64,000 nucleotides of DNA from Verrucomicrobiaceae bacterium (GCA_016713035.1 JADJPW010000007.1:361435-425434); one strand, 5' to 3'. Shown: positions 1-7,857, counted from the stretch's first letter. Program-made: numbers and translations. The notes: generated from the letters alone by a model not told the origin.

Positions 1-564
1 GGCGAGCCGCCCGATACCATGCCCGCCGGTGCCCAGCTCCGCCGCCCAGGCCGTTTATTCTTCAAGCCCAGCGCCACGCTCCAGCTCTTTGCCAATGAAA
101 TACGCCAGCTCCAGATGGAGGCACGTGCACCTCTGGCCAATACCGGCCTCGTCACCACCCAGGCCCCATCCTCCGCCCGCCAGCGCGGCTATCAGCCGAA
201 CTCCGAGGGCGAGGTCTATTTCGCCGCACGCATGGCGGGCTACCGCTCCCTACCGGCCCAGCTCGCGCTCGCTCGTGCACGCTGCGGGCTGGTGAATACC
301 CTCTTTGCCCTGCACCGCCATGTCGCCGCGCAAAAGACCCTCCCCGTCACCCTCGATGCGCTGAAACCGCACTTCCTCAGCGATCTGCCGCCAGATCCCT
401 TCTCCGCCAGCCCACTGCTCTATGATCGCTCCCGTGGACTGCTCTGGTCCGTAGGCACAGACTTCAAGTCCCAGGGCGGCCAGCCCACCTCACCGCCCAT
501 GCATGATGAAGCCGAGCCCACGGTGGAAATCGGCATCAAAATCGCGGTCGAGGCCTCCAAGTGA
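1..564 (+). CDS. C-terminal part of an unknown protein (5'-truncated by window edge)
   Basis: The reading frame is open from the first base, so the real start lies outside the window; the ATG at 19 is internal. The visible 187 residues contain a helical stretch, then a segment with Leu-Pro-Pro-Asp-Pro-Phe (around 385-400). That Pro-Asp-Pro-Phe pattern followed by a Tyr-rich turn and a Trp-Ser-Val-Gly strand is common at the C-terminus of pseudopilin-like or DUF1559-adjacent proteins of Planctomycetes/Verrucomicrobia, where it closes the globular domain. I do not assign a function. The stop at 562-564 is 8 bp from the stop of the convergent ychF gene. Confidence 0.6.
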   Translation, partial: GEPPDTMPAGAQLRRPGRLFFKPSATLQLFANEIRQLQMEARAPLANTGLVTTQAPSSARQRGYQPNSEGEVYFAARMAGYRSLPAQLALARARCGLVNTLFALHRHVAAQKTLPVTLDALKPHFLSDLPPDPFSASPLLYDRSRGLLWSVGTDFKSQGGQPTSPPMHDEAEPTVEIGIKIAVEASK

Positions 565-572
565 CGACGTGA

Positions 573-1688
573 TCACACGTTGAATCGCCACTCCACCACG
601 TCGCCGTCCTTCATGACGTATTCTTTGCCCTCGATGCGCAGTTTCCCCTTCTCGCGGCACTTTGCATACGAGCCTAGCTCCACCAGATCATGATACGGCA
701 CGATTTCACCTGCGATGAATCCACGCTCAAAATCACCGTGGATCACCCCCGCCGCCTGCGGGGCCTTCATGCCCTTCACGATGGTCCATGCACGCGTTTC
801 CTTCTCCCCGGTCGTCAGATAGGTCTGTAGGCCCAGCAGGTCATACACACCCTTGATCAGGCGTGACACACCACTGTCCGTCACACCGATGTCTGCCAGG
901 TAAGCCTTTGCCTCCTCCTCACTCAGGTCGATCAATTCACTCTCGATCGCAGCACTCACCACCACCGCACTGGCCTCATGCGCATGCTTCACATACTCAC
1001 GCACCTTGCCCACAAAGGGATGATTATCCGGGTCATTCGAGGCAGCGGCCAGATCGCCCTCCGCCACATTGCAGGCAAAGATACAGGGCTTTGAGCTCAG
1101 CAGGAAAAAGCTCTTCACCAGCTTCCGCTCATCCTCCGTCATCTCCAGCGTCACCGCAGGCTTACCGGCATCGAAATGCGGGATCAGCCGCTCACAGATC
1201 GCCAGCTCCGCCTTCGCCTCTTTTTCGCCTCTTTTGGCATTCTTCTCGGCCTTATCCTTCCGGCGCTGGATCGCATCCATATCCGCCAGGATCAGCTCTG
1301 TATTGATCACCTCGATATCGGCCACCGGATCGATAGCGCCGCTCACATGCGTGATGTCGCCATTTTCAAAGCAGCGCACCACATGCACGATCGCATCCGT
1401 CTCACGGATATGGCTCAGAAATTTATTCCCTAGGCCCTCTCCTTGGCTCGCGCCCTTCACCAGGCCCGCGATGTCCACGAACTCGATCGCCGCCGGGATC
1501 AGCTTGGACGAGCCAGAGATCTTCGAGAGCACCGCCAGCCGCTCATCCGGCACCGTCACCACCCCATTATTGGGCTCGATGGTGCAAAACGGGTAATTTG
1601 CCGCCTCCGCCTTTCGGGTACGGGTGACAGCATTAAAGAGAGTGGATTTGCCTACATTCGGTAGGCCGACGATTCCGGCGCGTAGCAT
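573..1688 (-). CDS. ychF: Ribosome-binding ATPase YchF (Obg-like GTPase family)
   Basis: A 371-residue protein close to the family's usual 363-367. From the chosen ATG at 1688 the protein starts Met-Leu-Arg-Ala and immediately reaches the P-loop GLPNVGKSTLF (residues 8-18), then the G3 motif DIAGLVKGAS. The family's atypical G4 is visible as Asn-Val-Ala-Glu instead of Asn-Lys-Xaa-Asp, which is what makes YchF prefer ATP. A coiled-coil insertion rich in Lys/Glu and a C-terminal TGS domain follow. Known family role: binds ribosomes and influences translation and stress responses. The frame stays open upstream to 1925, but that 79-residue extension is Arg/Gly/Ser-rich, lies ahead of the P-loop and has no family counterpart. 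Confidence 0.95.
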   Translation of the reverse strand: MLRAGIVGLPNVGKSTLFNAVTRTRKAEAANYPFCTIEPNNGVVTVPDERLAVLSKISGSSKLIPAAIEFVDIAGLVKGASQGEGLGNKFLSHIRETDAIVHVVRCFENGDITHVSGAIDPVADIEVINTELILADMDAIQRRKDKAEKNAKRGEKEAKAELAICERLIPHFDAGKPAVTLEMTEDERKLVKSFFLLSSKPCIFACNVAEGDLAAASNDPDNHPFVGKVREYVKHAHEASAVVVSAAIESELIDLSEEEAKAYLADIGVTDSGVSRLIKGVYDLLGLQTYLTTGEKETRAWTIVKGMKAPQAAGVIHGDFERGFIAGEIVPYHDLVELGSYAKCREKGKLRIEGKEYVMKDGDVVEWRFNV

Positions 1689-1932
1689 AAGTGGGGCGCG
1701 ATGGTAGGGCCGAATACCAAATGAGCAAGACGTGACTCTCTCAACCCTGCCCGTTTTCGATCCCCACACCCTCCCCCAAGACCCCGGACCCCCTTTCCGA
1801 GCCGCAACCCCTCCCCAAATCGAGCCATTCCCGCGAAGCAACGTACTCCTCTCGCTCCGCGAGAGGAACCCAGCGTGTGGCCAAACCGGTATGAAGCCTC
1901 TCCTCACCCAAAGGGTTGAATACAAGAGATGG

Positions 1933-2008
1933 AACCGCTGATATGACGCTAATTTAACGCTGATATTTGGTTTGGGATTAGCGTCGGGTCAGCGTCAAAT
2001 TAGCGGTT
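1933..2008. repeat. Dispersed imperfect palindrome, family B copy 1
   Basis: Lies in the 378-bp gene-free stretch between ychF and the next gene. It opens with AACCGCT (1933-1939), closes with AGCGGTT (2002-2008), and carries several internal ACGCT/AGCGT modules that can pair with one another. A diverged second copy is at 59617-59680 in the same orientation, 57 kb away. The remainder of 1689-2066 shows no gene; 1740-1900 is C-rich and without clear signals. Confidence 0.7.
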
Positions 2009-2066
2009 AAAAAATCACAAAACCTTAGGACGCGAGGCATCGTAGGGCGATTGGGTTAGCCGCAAA

Positions 2067-2429
2067 TCAGTCAAGAGTCTTGGCTCCAGCGATGCTCCAA
2101 ACTCTGGCGATTCTGTCTCCTCGGACTTCATAAATCATAATCATCCTGAGCTGACCCGACCCTTCAGGAAAGGTGCGGGTAATCTCTTCGTGATCGATCA
2201 CCGTCTGGCCCATCACAATCCTGCTCAACAACTGTGCATGAAGGTTGGGCTCTTGGAACCGAGCGATGAAACGCTCCCTCAATACCGCCGAACCGCTGGC
2301 GAGAAGAGTGGCTGGGTGCTCAAACATCTCAGCATCCTCCGCGTATATGGACAGAAGTGCCTCGACGTCGCGGCTATTATAGGCGTCAAGCTGCCGCTGA
2401 ACTACGGCTGCAGGCTCTGTGTGAGTCAT
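2067..2429 (-). CDS. NTF2/SnoaL-like fold protein
   Basis: A 120-residue protein with the usual size and pattern of the nuclear transport factor 2 / SnoaL-like superfamily: an N-terminal helix with Gln-Leu-Asp-Ala-Tyr-Asn-Ser-Arg-Asp, then Tyr-Ala-Glu-Asp-Ala-Glu-Met-Phe, and a C-terminal sheet ending Arg-Ile-Ala-Arg-Val-Trp. Members are small cone-shaped enzymes or binding proteins, so the substrate cannot be read from the fold. I start at ATG 2429 because the upstream in-frame ATG at 2468 lies inside the palindromic repeat at 2447-2533. A second NTF2-like gene lies just upstream on the same strand. Such small proteins are frequent cargo of gene cassettes. Confidence 0.75.
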   Translation of the reverse strand: MTHTEPAAVVQRQLDAYNSRDVEALLSIYAEDAEMFEHPATLLASGSAVLRERFIARFQEPNLHAQLLSRIVMGQTVIDHEEITRTFPEGSGQLRMIMIYEVRGDRIARVWSIAGAKTLD

Positions 2430-2446
2430 GGGATGCGTTGAAATTA

Positions 2447-2533
2447 GGCGAACGTTGTTTAGCCACACTCAATTGTGGGCGAATCAGATTCGTCCACCGC
2501 TTTTTATGGACTCACAGCGTTGAAATCGTGGGG
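2447..2533 (-). repeat. attC-like imperfect palindrome, family A copy 1
   Basis: Read on the minus strand (the direction of the neighbouring genes), an AAC near one end pairs with a GTT near the other. The outer stem is interrupted by a 9x9 unpaired region, and the inner stem GTGG(A)CGAATC / GATTCG(C)CCAC closes a tiny loop. This outer stem / spacer / inner stem layout and length is what integron attC sites show. The terminal boxes, however, match the attC consensus (RYYYAAC / GTTRRRY) only partly. Copies at 3821-3907 (about 90% identical) and 7887-7952 (end diverged). It sits 14 bp downstream of the 2553-2879 gene and 17 bp upstream of the 2067-2429 gene. Confidence 0.6.
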
Positions 2534-2552
2534 TGTGACGGGTGGCCTAGGC

Positions 2553-2879
2553 TCAGGCTTTGATGAGCAGCGTAGCGATCTTGTCGTCCTTGAGTGTGAA
2601 GGAGTAACGAAGCTGCACCGGGCTTCCGGGGAAATTCCCGCTGACTCCGGCCGTGACGGCAAGCTGCTCGCCGTCGCGTGTCACGCCAGTCACGTCCACC
2701 GTCGGCTTCGTGTCTGCGGTAGCCCGGTCAATCCACGCTGCGATTTCGGCACCGTAGTAATCATTGGCCTCGTCGTTGACATGGGCATCGGCGGTGAACA
2801 GCGACAGGAAATCCGCAAACTCCCGTGTGTTGGTGGCGTGGAAGAAGGCAGCAATAACCGGTGGTAGGTCTATGTTCAT
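2553..2879 (-). CDS. NTF2/SnoaL-like fold protein
   Basis: A 108-residue protein starting Met-Asn-Ile-Asp-Leu-Pro-Pro at ATG 2879. An N-terminal helix Phe-Phe-His-Ala-Thr-Asn-Thr-Arg-Glu-Phe is followed by Leu-Phe-Thr-Ala-Asp-Ala-His-Val-Asn-Asp and a C-terminal sheet containing Leu-Arg-Tyr-Ser-Phe-Thr-Leu, typical of SnoaL-like / nuclear transport factor 2 family proteins. A longer frame to 2954 adds 25 residues with no family support. It is not a recent duplicate of the 2067-2429 protein: only the fold pattern is shared. Function unknown. Confidence 0.75.
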   Translation of the reverse strand: MNIDLPPVIAAFFHATNTREFADFLSLFTADAHVNDEANDYYGAEIAAWIDRATADTKPTVDVTGVTRDGEQLAVTAGVSGNFPGSPVQLRYSFTLKDDKIATLLIKA

Positions 2880-2909
2880 GGCTTGGTTGTGAATGCTTGG
2901 CTCGAGTGA

Positions 2910-2990
2910 TTGCTTGCTCGTTCTGGGAGGGACGCGTGAGCGACGCCATATCAAAGTTCAAGCGATGGCGACCCCACTAGGGAGCAACAA
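2910..2990. other. Imperfect palindrome between beta-lactamase and NTF2-like gene
   Basis: TTGCTTGCTC (2910-2919) can pair, with one bulge, with GAGCAACAA (2982-2990), and CGCCAT (2944-2949) pairs exactly with ATGGCG (2965-2970). It occupies the position where a further recombination-type site would be expected in a cassette array, but its sequence is unlike family A. It may be a diverged site or a simple terminator-like structure. Confidence 0.35.
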
Positions 2991-3005
2991 CCTTGTTTCC
3001 GCATG

Positions 3006-3803
3006 CTATTCTATTCCATGTTTGGGAAGAATGTTGAGCGTGAAAAGAATGGACTCAGTAATCTTGCGGGCGGTGATCCCGGAAGGGTTTTCACCCCCGG
3101 TGATGCGGGTGGCGAAAAGATAAAGCCCCGATGGGCTGGTAACGCTGCCGATAAACCAACCGAGGATCGGGACATTCTTCTTCGCACTTCCGGTCTTGCC
3201 ACGGAAGACCGTTTGGCCGGCTTGCGAGAGTGTCATAATATCGAGCACCATGTCCACATTCTTGGCGGAAAAGGGTAATTTGCGAGCGTGAAGGCAGCGC
3301 AGAAACTCCACCTGCTCGTCAGGCGAAATGGTCAGAGAGCTCTGAAGCCAGAATTGGGTCACGCCGCCGGTCAGGTCATTGTTGCCGTAACCGACGTTAG
3401 GAATGATTTGCTGGTAACGTTCCAACCCGATGCGCGTTGCCAAAGCCTGATAATACCAAACGCAGGAAGTGGTAAAGGCGCTCCGCAAAGTCTGGTCTTG
3501 ATTCCAAGACTCAATGGAACGGCGAGTGCCATCCCAAGGGAGCCTGAAATCAGCGCCGCTGGCCACACCAGTCTCCAAAGCTATCAGTGAGTTGAGCACC
3601 TTGAACGTCGAGCACGGGGAAGTGCGGGTGTGGCATTCTTCGGGCTGGTAGCGGAGCCAGCGCTGCTGCGCCTCATCGTAGAGCACGAAGCCACCGGAGT
3701 AAGAACCGAACTCTGCCGAAAGGTCGCGCTCCACGGAAGTTTCAGCGGCGAACGCGGGAGCCGACAACAGCACCAATAAGTTAAGAATGTAGCTCAGTTT
3801 CAC
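3006..3803 (-). CDS. Class D (OXA-type) beta-lactamase
   Basis: From the GTG start at 3803 the 265-residue precursor begins with a signal peptide ending Ala-Phe-Ala (about residue 19). All class D landmarks are present: the active-site Ser-Thr-Phe-Lys (65-68; Ser nucleophile and carboxylatable Lys), Ser-Cys-Val (113-115, the Ser-Xaa-Val motif), Tyr-Gly-Asn (139-141), the Phe-Trp-Leu omega-loop Trp (152) and Lys-Thr-Gly (203-205). Length and spacing match OXA enzymes, so it should be a periplasmic serine hydrolase of beta-lactams. GTG 3803 is preferred because the alternative ATG at 3842 lies in the repeat at 3821-3907 and would put 13 residues before the signal peptide; no strong ribosome site precedes either. 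The resistance spectrum cannot be read from sequence. Confidence 0.93.
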   Translation of the reverse strand: MKLSYILNLLVLLSAPAFAAETSVERDLSAEFGSYSGGFVLYDEAQQRWLRYQPEECHTRTSPCSTFKVLNSLIALETGVASGADFRLPWDGTRRSIESWNQDQTLRSAFTTSCVWYYQALATRIGLERYQQIIPNVGYGNNDLTGGVTQFWLQSSLTISPDEQVEFLRCLHARKLPFSAKNVDMVLDIMTLSQAGQTVFRGKTGSAKKNVPILGWFIGSVTSPSGLYLFATRITGGENPSGITARKITESILFTLNILPKHGIE

Positions 3804-3820
3804 GGGCGGCGTGCTAGTTG

Positions 3821-3907
3821 GGCGAACGTTGTTTAGCCACACTCAATTGTGGGCGAATCAGCTTCGTCCACCGTTTTTTGTGGAATCACAAAGTTGAAAT
3901 CGTGGGA
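3821..3907 (-). repeat. attC-like imperfect palindrome, family A copy 2
   Basis: About 90% identical to 2447-2533 over 87 bp, with the inner stem GTGG-CGAA... fully preserved. It ends 17 bp upstream of the beta-lactamase GTG and begins about 34 bp beyond the stop of the membrane protein gene at 3941. Its presence directly between two unrelated genes is what a site-specific cassette boundary would look like. Confidence 0.6.
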
Positions 3908-3940
3908 TGTTTCTAGGCTCCATGTTCGACGGAGCGAGAT

Positions 3941-5692
3941 CTACTTTGCTGGTGCAGCGTCTGTGATGGGGGTGAAGACCAGCTTCAGCAGGCCGGGGAG
4001 ATTTTCGGCGGGTTGGTAGCTGAGGGTGAGGTGGTATCGCTCGCGGTAGGCTTGCTTGAGCGTGCGCATGATGAAAAGCATCTCTTCTTTGTTTGTTTTG
4101 CCTGCGAGATAGACGGCGGGCTGTCGGGCGAGCGAGGGGAAGACAGCTTTCGGATCAAGACCGAGGGTAGCGAGTTGTGCATCGAGCAGCGGGGACTGGT
4201 TCAGCCAGCCTGCGGAGAGCACCCGGCGCAGCGGTAGGTCCTTCGTGGAGCGCAGAGGCGAGATGTCACGCACATCGATGGCACCTGCGGGGCTGTACAC
4301 GATGGCGTCGGCGGGTAGGTGCTGACTCCAGGTTTGTAGCATCGCATCGAGCTTGCGCTCTCGCTCCTGCACTTGGCCGGTCCACTGCACACAGTAGAGG
4401 TAGAAGGCGTGCAGAGGATAAAGAGCCAGCAGCATGGCCAAAGCACCACTCCAGAGGCTCGCACGCTTCGTCGGCGTGTGCTCGGTGGGCTGCGGAGCTA
4501 GGCTGGAGATGAAAAACTGCGCTGCTAGGGCGGAGAGCACCACACCAGCCATCACGCGGACGGGCAGCCGATTCACGACGACATCGAGATAGTAGAGCAA
4601 GGCGAAGGCACTGGCGAAGGTGAGCACGCTCACGGCCACACGGCGGCGACTCCATGCAGCGGAGACGAGCCAAGCCGCTACGAGCAGCCAGTAGAGAGGG
4701 TGCAGCTGCATGTACTCCACCACCTTGGCAAAAAACCGCGCCAGGGGCCTCTGCACGGCGGGTGGCTTGGCCTCACTGGAGTTGCGCGAGAGTGCCTCCT
4801 GCACCACGGCGGCTGGTTTGGCAGGAGAGATGCGCTCTGCATCCAAGTACTGCCAGGTGAAGAGCATGTTGAAGTCGTTCGCATCGAAGCCGTGCTTCGC
4901 GAAAAGGGACTCGTCCCACTTCACGCGCTTGGTATCGAGGATTTCGGATTTGGCATGGTTCAGTTGCTTCCACTGTTGCCAGCTTTCGCTCCGGTAGCAG
5001 AGCTCGGCACTGGTCTGGGTCAAAAACAGCCCCGCAGCCGATGCCGCGATGAACAGCCGTGGTCGCCGCCAGCTACTGCGCAGCAGCCAAAACACACCGC
5101 AGAGCAGTGGAATGGAGAGGCCCCAGACCATCCAGGCACTCTCTAGCCGCAGCATGGCCCCAGCGGCCAGCAGCACGGTGGCGAAGCTGGCCTCAAAACG
5201 GCTCCAGCGGGTCTCGTCTGCTCTTTGGATCAAAATCGAGCACCACAGCGTGACGCCGCCGATGCAGGCAAAGGCCGCAACGAGCGTGAATTGCAGATTC
5301 GACAGCAGCAGGCCAGTGGCGACGGCAGCGGCGATCCATAGCAGCGCACGCAGCAGCCCATCTCCGCGCATACGCAGGATGGACGCCAGCCAGCCCATGA
5401 GTGAGAGCGAGGCGATGAGAAGGAGCAGCGTGCCATGCCAGCCATGCGCAGGCGCTAGGCGATAGAGGCCGCTGAGCACCCAACCATACAATGGATGGAT
5501 AAAAACGAGCAGCGGAGAGCCTGCGGGATCCGTCCAGACACCAGCGGCGATCATATCCATGCCGATGTCGTCATTGGTATTGTAAGCGGGCCTACCGATG
5601 AGGCTGAGATAGGCGATGAAGCAGACCACGGAGACGAGGAATGCCTCGATCCAAACGCGGCGGGCTGGACGAGGGAGAGCGGGAGATGGCAT
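3941..5692 (-). CDS. Polytopic membrane protein, possibly GT-C-type glycosyltransferase
   Basis: A 583-residue protein with a hydrophobic segment at residues 15-33, an extracytoplasmic loop containing Asn-Thr-Asn-Asp-Asp-Ile-Gly (about 38-44), then eight or more further membrane spans to about residue 430, and a soluble C-terminal domain of about 150 residues. An acidic Asp-Asp pair in the first loop plus many spans and a soluble tail is the layout of GT-C glycosyltransferases that use polyprenyl-phosphate sugars, but I see no family-specific signature, so this is inference. The window between this gene and the SMI1-like gene (5693-5896) holds hairpins, not genes. Confidence 0.55.
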   Translation of the reverse strand: MPSPALPRPARRVWIEAFLVSVVCFIAYLSLIGRPAYNTNDDIGMDMIAAGVWTDPAGSPLLVFIHPLYGWVLSGLYRLAPAHGWHGTLLLLIASLSLMGWLASILRMRGDGLLRALLWIAAAVATGLLLSNLQFTLVAAFACIGGVTLWCSILIQRADETRWSRFEASFATVLLAAGAMLRLESAWMVWGLSIPLLCGVFWLLRSSWRRPRLFIAASAAGLFLTQTSAELCYRSESWQQWKQLNHAKSEILDTKRVKWDESLFAKHGFDANDFNMLFTWQYLDAERISPAKPAAVVQEALSRNSSEAKPPAVQRPLARFFAKVVEYMQLHPLYWLLVAAWLVSAAWSRRRVAVSVLTFASAFALLYYLDVVVNRLPVRVMAGVVLSALAAQFFISSLAPQPTEHTPTKRASLWSGALAMLLALYPLHAFYLYCVQWTGQVQERERKLDAMLQTWSQHLPADAIVYSPAGAIDVRDISPLRSTKDLPLRRVLSAGWLNQSPLLDAQLATLGLDPKAVFPSLARQPAVYLAGKTNKEEMLFIMRTLKQAYRERYHLTLSYQPAENLPGLLKLVFTPITDAAPAK

Positions 5693-5837
5693 GAGCGCTG
5701 TGTTTTTACCCGCTCGCGTGAAGTGAAGTCCACCGATTCTTTTTTGCCCTGTCTATAAGTAGCCAGGCTCAAAATTGTCATTGTTGTTGCCGATTCGCTT
5801 AACTTTGTCCACCAGGACCAGGGAGGGGGGGCAACAA

Positions 5838-5859
5838 TAATATCTCAGCGAGATATTCG
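5838..5859 (+). repeat. 22-bp hairpin repeat, left copy flanking the SMI1/KNR4-like gene
   Basis: Contains the perfect hairpin AATATCTC-AGC-GAGATATT (5839-5857). An almost identical 22-mer is at 6535-6556. Immediately to its left is GGCAACAATA (5830-5839), which can pair with TTGTTGCC at 5784-5791. Confidence 0.6.
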
Positions 5860-5896
5860 AGCTATTCCACCCGATTCGGCGTTGGTCGATGACAAA

Positions 5897-6487
5897 TCAT
5901 TTCGGAACATATCCTCGACGAACACAGAAGGGGGAAAAGGTTGTCGCATACCATGCGATGGCCTCTGAGACGTAATGCATGATGGATGCAGCCTTGAGAC
6001 CTGTAAAACCCTCCTCATGGCTCCACTCATAAACGAAAGTGTCATCAGCGCCAAGAGCAACGGCGGCATTGAAGCCGTCGTTACCTCCGACGAATACCAT
6101 CTGCTTTGGTATCTCAGGCACAAAATCGACATAAAACATGTTCTCGCGAAGAAAGTCCGCAGGAGTGAACAGGAAGTTGTGATGCTCAATCGAGATGCCT
6201 GGTGCCACCGCCCATAAAGACATCAGTTCTTTTGGCAGCTCATACTCAGTTCGGGCAACGATCTGCTTGAGCAAGGCATCAGTCAGCACTTCTCCCACAG
6301 TCACCTCAGGAATCCTGGCTTGTAGCCTAGCGAACCATCTCTCGTGTGCTTCGCCCTCCTGAGGACATATTTGCTTGTAGAGGTCAACTCCAAAGCTGTT
6401 GTGATCGTGAATCCCTGATGCCGATCTCACTGTGGAATATTCCTTCGGAGGCGATTTAGCGGGGATGCCCATATCATCGAGGTTCAA
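5897..6487 (-). CDS. SMI1/KNR4 (SUKH)-like protein
   Basis: 196 residues. The central part, Tyr-Glu-Leu-Pro-Lys-Glu-Leu-Met-Ser-Leu-Trp followed by Leu-Phe-Thr-Pro-Ala-Asp-Phe and the Val-Phe-Val-Gly-Gly-Asn-Asp-Gly-Phe-Asn strand, matches the SMI1/KNR4 pattern (a Leu-Pro-Xaa-Asp/Glu-Leu helix and later beta strands reporting Phe-Gly-Xaa-Asn-Gly). In bacteria this superfamily often supplies immunity proteins for contact-dependent or polymorphic toxins; no toxin gene is recognisable beside it. The gene is bracketed by the 22-bp repeats at 5838-5859 and 6535-6556 and its base composition is lower in GC than the flanking core, so recent acquisition is likely. Confidence 0.6.
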   Translation of the reverse strand: MNLDDMGIPAKSPPKEYSTVRSASGIHDHNSFGVDLYKQICPQEGEAHERWFARLQARIPEVTVGEVLTDALLKQIVARTEYELPKELMSLWAVAPGISIEHHNFLFTPADFLRENMFYVDFVPEIPKQMVFVGGNDGFNAAVALGADDTFVYEWSHEEGFTGLKAASIMHYVSEAIAWYATTFSPFCVRRGYVPK

Positions 6488-6534
6488 GGGAGGATTGATC
6501 TATCGTTGCTTGGCCGAACGAAGAAGCAGCAGAG

Positions 6535-6556
6535 TAATATCTCAGCGAGCTATTCG
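6535..6556 (+). repeat. 22-bp hairpin repeat, right copy flanking the SMI1/KNR4-like gene
   Basis: Matches 5838-5859 with one difference inside the stem (GAGC instead of GAGA). Same orientation as the left copy, so the two form a direct repeat around the gene at 5897-6487. Confidence 0.6.
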
Positions 6557-6654
6557 TGAAAGAGCTGAAAACTCGGAAAGGTAATAATACGGGCGAACTG
6601 AGATATGCACCAGGGACATCCTCTGGGTTTGGAGGAAAAACATGCAAATGATAA

Positions 6655-7026
6655 ATGAACAATAAAATCATCAAGTTGCTAATCTTGTTAGCTTTCATCC
6701 TCAACGATGCGGCAACTCTTGCCGCGGATGTAAAGCTAATCACTTTTAAAGAATTCAAAAGAAACCACCCTGAATTTTCAATTCTGGCGGCTGAGAAGTC
6801 CTTAATGGAACCGGACCCTAAAACATTAGCTTTTATATTCAAAGACCTAGGTCACGAGGGGAAATCGTACAATCATTGGTTCACGGCTTTTTTCGGTTCC
6901 ACCAAGTGGGTTGTGTATGTATTGGCACATACAGAAATTGAAAACCATTACGTCTTGTATCGCTTGAATCCGGATACAGGTGAGCCCGTGGAAAAATGCT
7001 TTTTCTTGAGACATGAGGTGAATTGA
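6655..7026 (+). CDS. Small exported protein of unknown function
   Basis: A 123-residue protein with Lys at positions 4 and 7, a hydrophobic core and a probable cleavage after Ala-Ala (about residue 24), so probably periplasmic. The mature part of about 100 residues has a Lys-Glu-Phe-Lys-Arg-Asn-His-Pro-Glu-Phe helix and several aromatic strands; no family recognised. The gene is distinctly AT-richer than its surroundings, has no clear partner and sits in the accessory segment, which suggests horizontal acquisition. Confidence 0.6.
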   Translation: MNNKIIKLLILLAFILNDAATLAADVKLITFKEFKRNHPEFSILAAEKSLMEPDPKTLAFIFKDLGHEGKSYNHWFTAFFGSTKWVVYVLAHTEIENHYVLYRLNPDTGEPVEKCFFLRHEVN

Positions 7027-7581
7027 ACTCAAATAAGCACTGCATCGCTAGTTCTCCGTTCCCGCACTTTTTACTCGTTCCCTGCGAAATAAGTAGGTTG
7101 AGTTGGGTATGAGAATCGCGGGCTGTTTCTGGCGAAGCCTATCTGCATGTTCGGGGAGCGGCGTTGAGCCACTGCCGAGCGAACCAGTAGTAAATGCAAA
7201 ACCAACATACCACATCATACGACAAAAGAAGTACTACACCTGGGAAAGGATGTCCATGCTGTATCCAAAGTCCCGGAGAGGGCCGATGATAAATAGCCAC
7301 AGGCTGCCCCGCCAGGGATGAGGCAGAGCCGACGAAGGGGGCCAACGGACTGGACCAAGCTGCATCATGGAGCTGAGGTGAAAATCAAAGCTCAGTGATC
7401 TGACTGGAGCTACCCGGTTCAGCCGAGCGTAGGGAGCCGGAGAGCAGCGGAGATAGCCAGCCGAAGGCTGCCCGCAGGGCAAGCGAAGCGCCGTCAAAGC
7501 CGCATGCCGGGTGGTGTGGGAGGGGTGACAGGCGCAATCCTGTCACCTCCACCCGATTAGGCGGAGTTGTGATGGACTCTC
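7027..7581. other. 555-bp stretch without a convincing gene; contains a strong hairpin
   Basis: No frame of believable composition was found. The notable structure is at 7509-7554: GGTGACAGG (7524-7532) and CCTGTCACC (7539-7547) form a perfect stem with a 6-nt loop, extended by GGGTGG (7509-7514) and CCACCC (7549-7554). Read on the plus strand, the run ending CTCCACCCGAT resembles the domain VI terminus of bacterial group II introns, but no domain V of normal length and no reverse transcriptase are visible. It may be a degraded remnant or only a transcription-stopping hairpin 28 bp beyond the 7582-7857 gene. Confidence 0.35.
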
Positions 7582-7857
7582 TCATTTTCGTTTTCCGTTT
7601 GCTCGGTCTACCATCGCCTGCACGTCTGCGACCGTCAACGCGCCCAACCAGTCGGGCATGACCCAGATGACGTTCGAGCAAAACTTCCCGTGCTCGTCTT
7701 GCAAGCGAAACGCGATGGTGTGGTCGCGTGGTGCGCGATGGCCGCCGTAATCACTATGAGCACCGAATACTGGCACGAGCTTCGGGAAAGCCTCGCGGAT
7801 GACTCGCCGTGCGTGTGCCATCTCTTGCTTCGTAGCTTTTCTGTTCTGATTGCCCAT
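7582..7857 (-). CDS. Small orphan protein
   Basis: 91 residues: a basic N-terminal helix (Asn-Arg-Lys-Ala-Thr-Lys-Gln), a middle with Gly-Ala-His-Ser-Asp-Tyr-Gly-Gly-His, and a C-terminal helix (Val-Ala-Asp-Val-Gln-Ala-Met-Val-Asp-Arg). No family recognised. A copy of the attC-like repeat lies 30 bp upstream of its start, the same relation as for the beta-lactamase and the first NTF2-like gene, which is the main reason to accept it as real. Confidence 0.5.
   Translation of the reverse strand: MGNQNRKATKQEMAHARRVIREAFPKLVPVFGAHSDYGGHRAPRDHTIAFRLQDEHGKFCSNVIWVMPDWLGALTVADVQAMVDRANGKRK

Noticed and set aside
1689..1925. 79-residue N-terminal extension of YchF
   Set aside because: The P-loop must be near the N-terminus; the extension is Arg/Gly/Ser-rich and unlike the family.
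7103..7321. 72-residue plus-strand frame
   Set aside because: No codon pattern, family or convincing start; left as gene-free.
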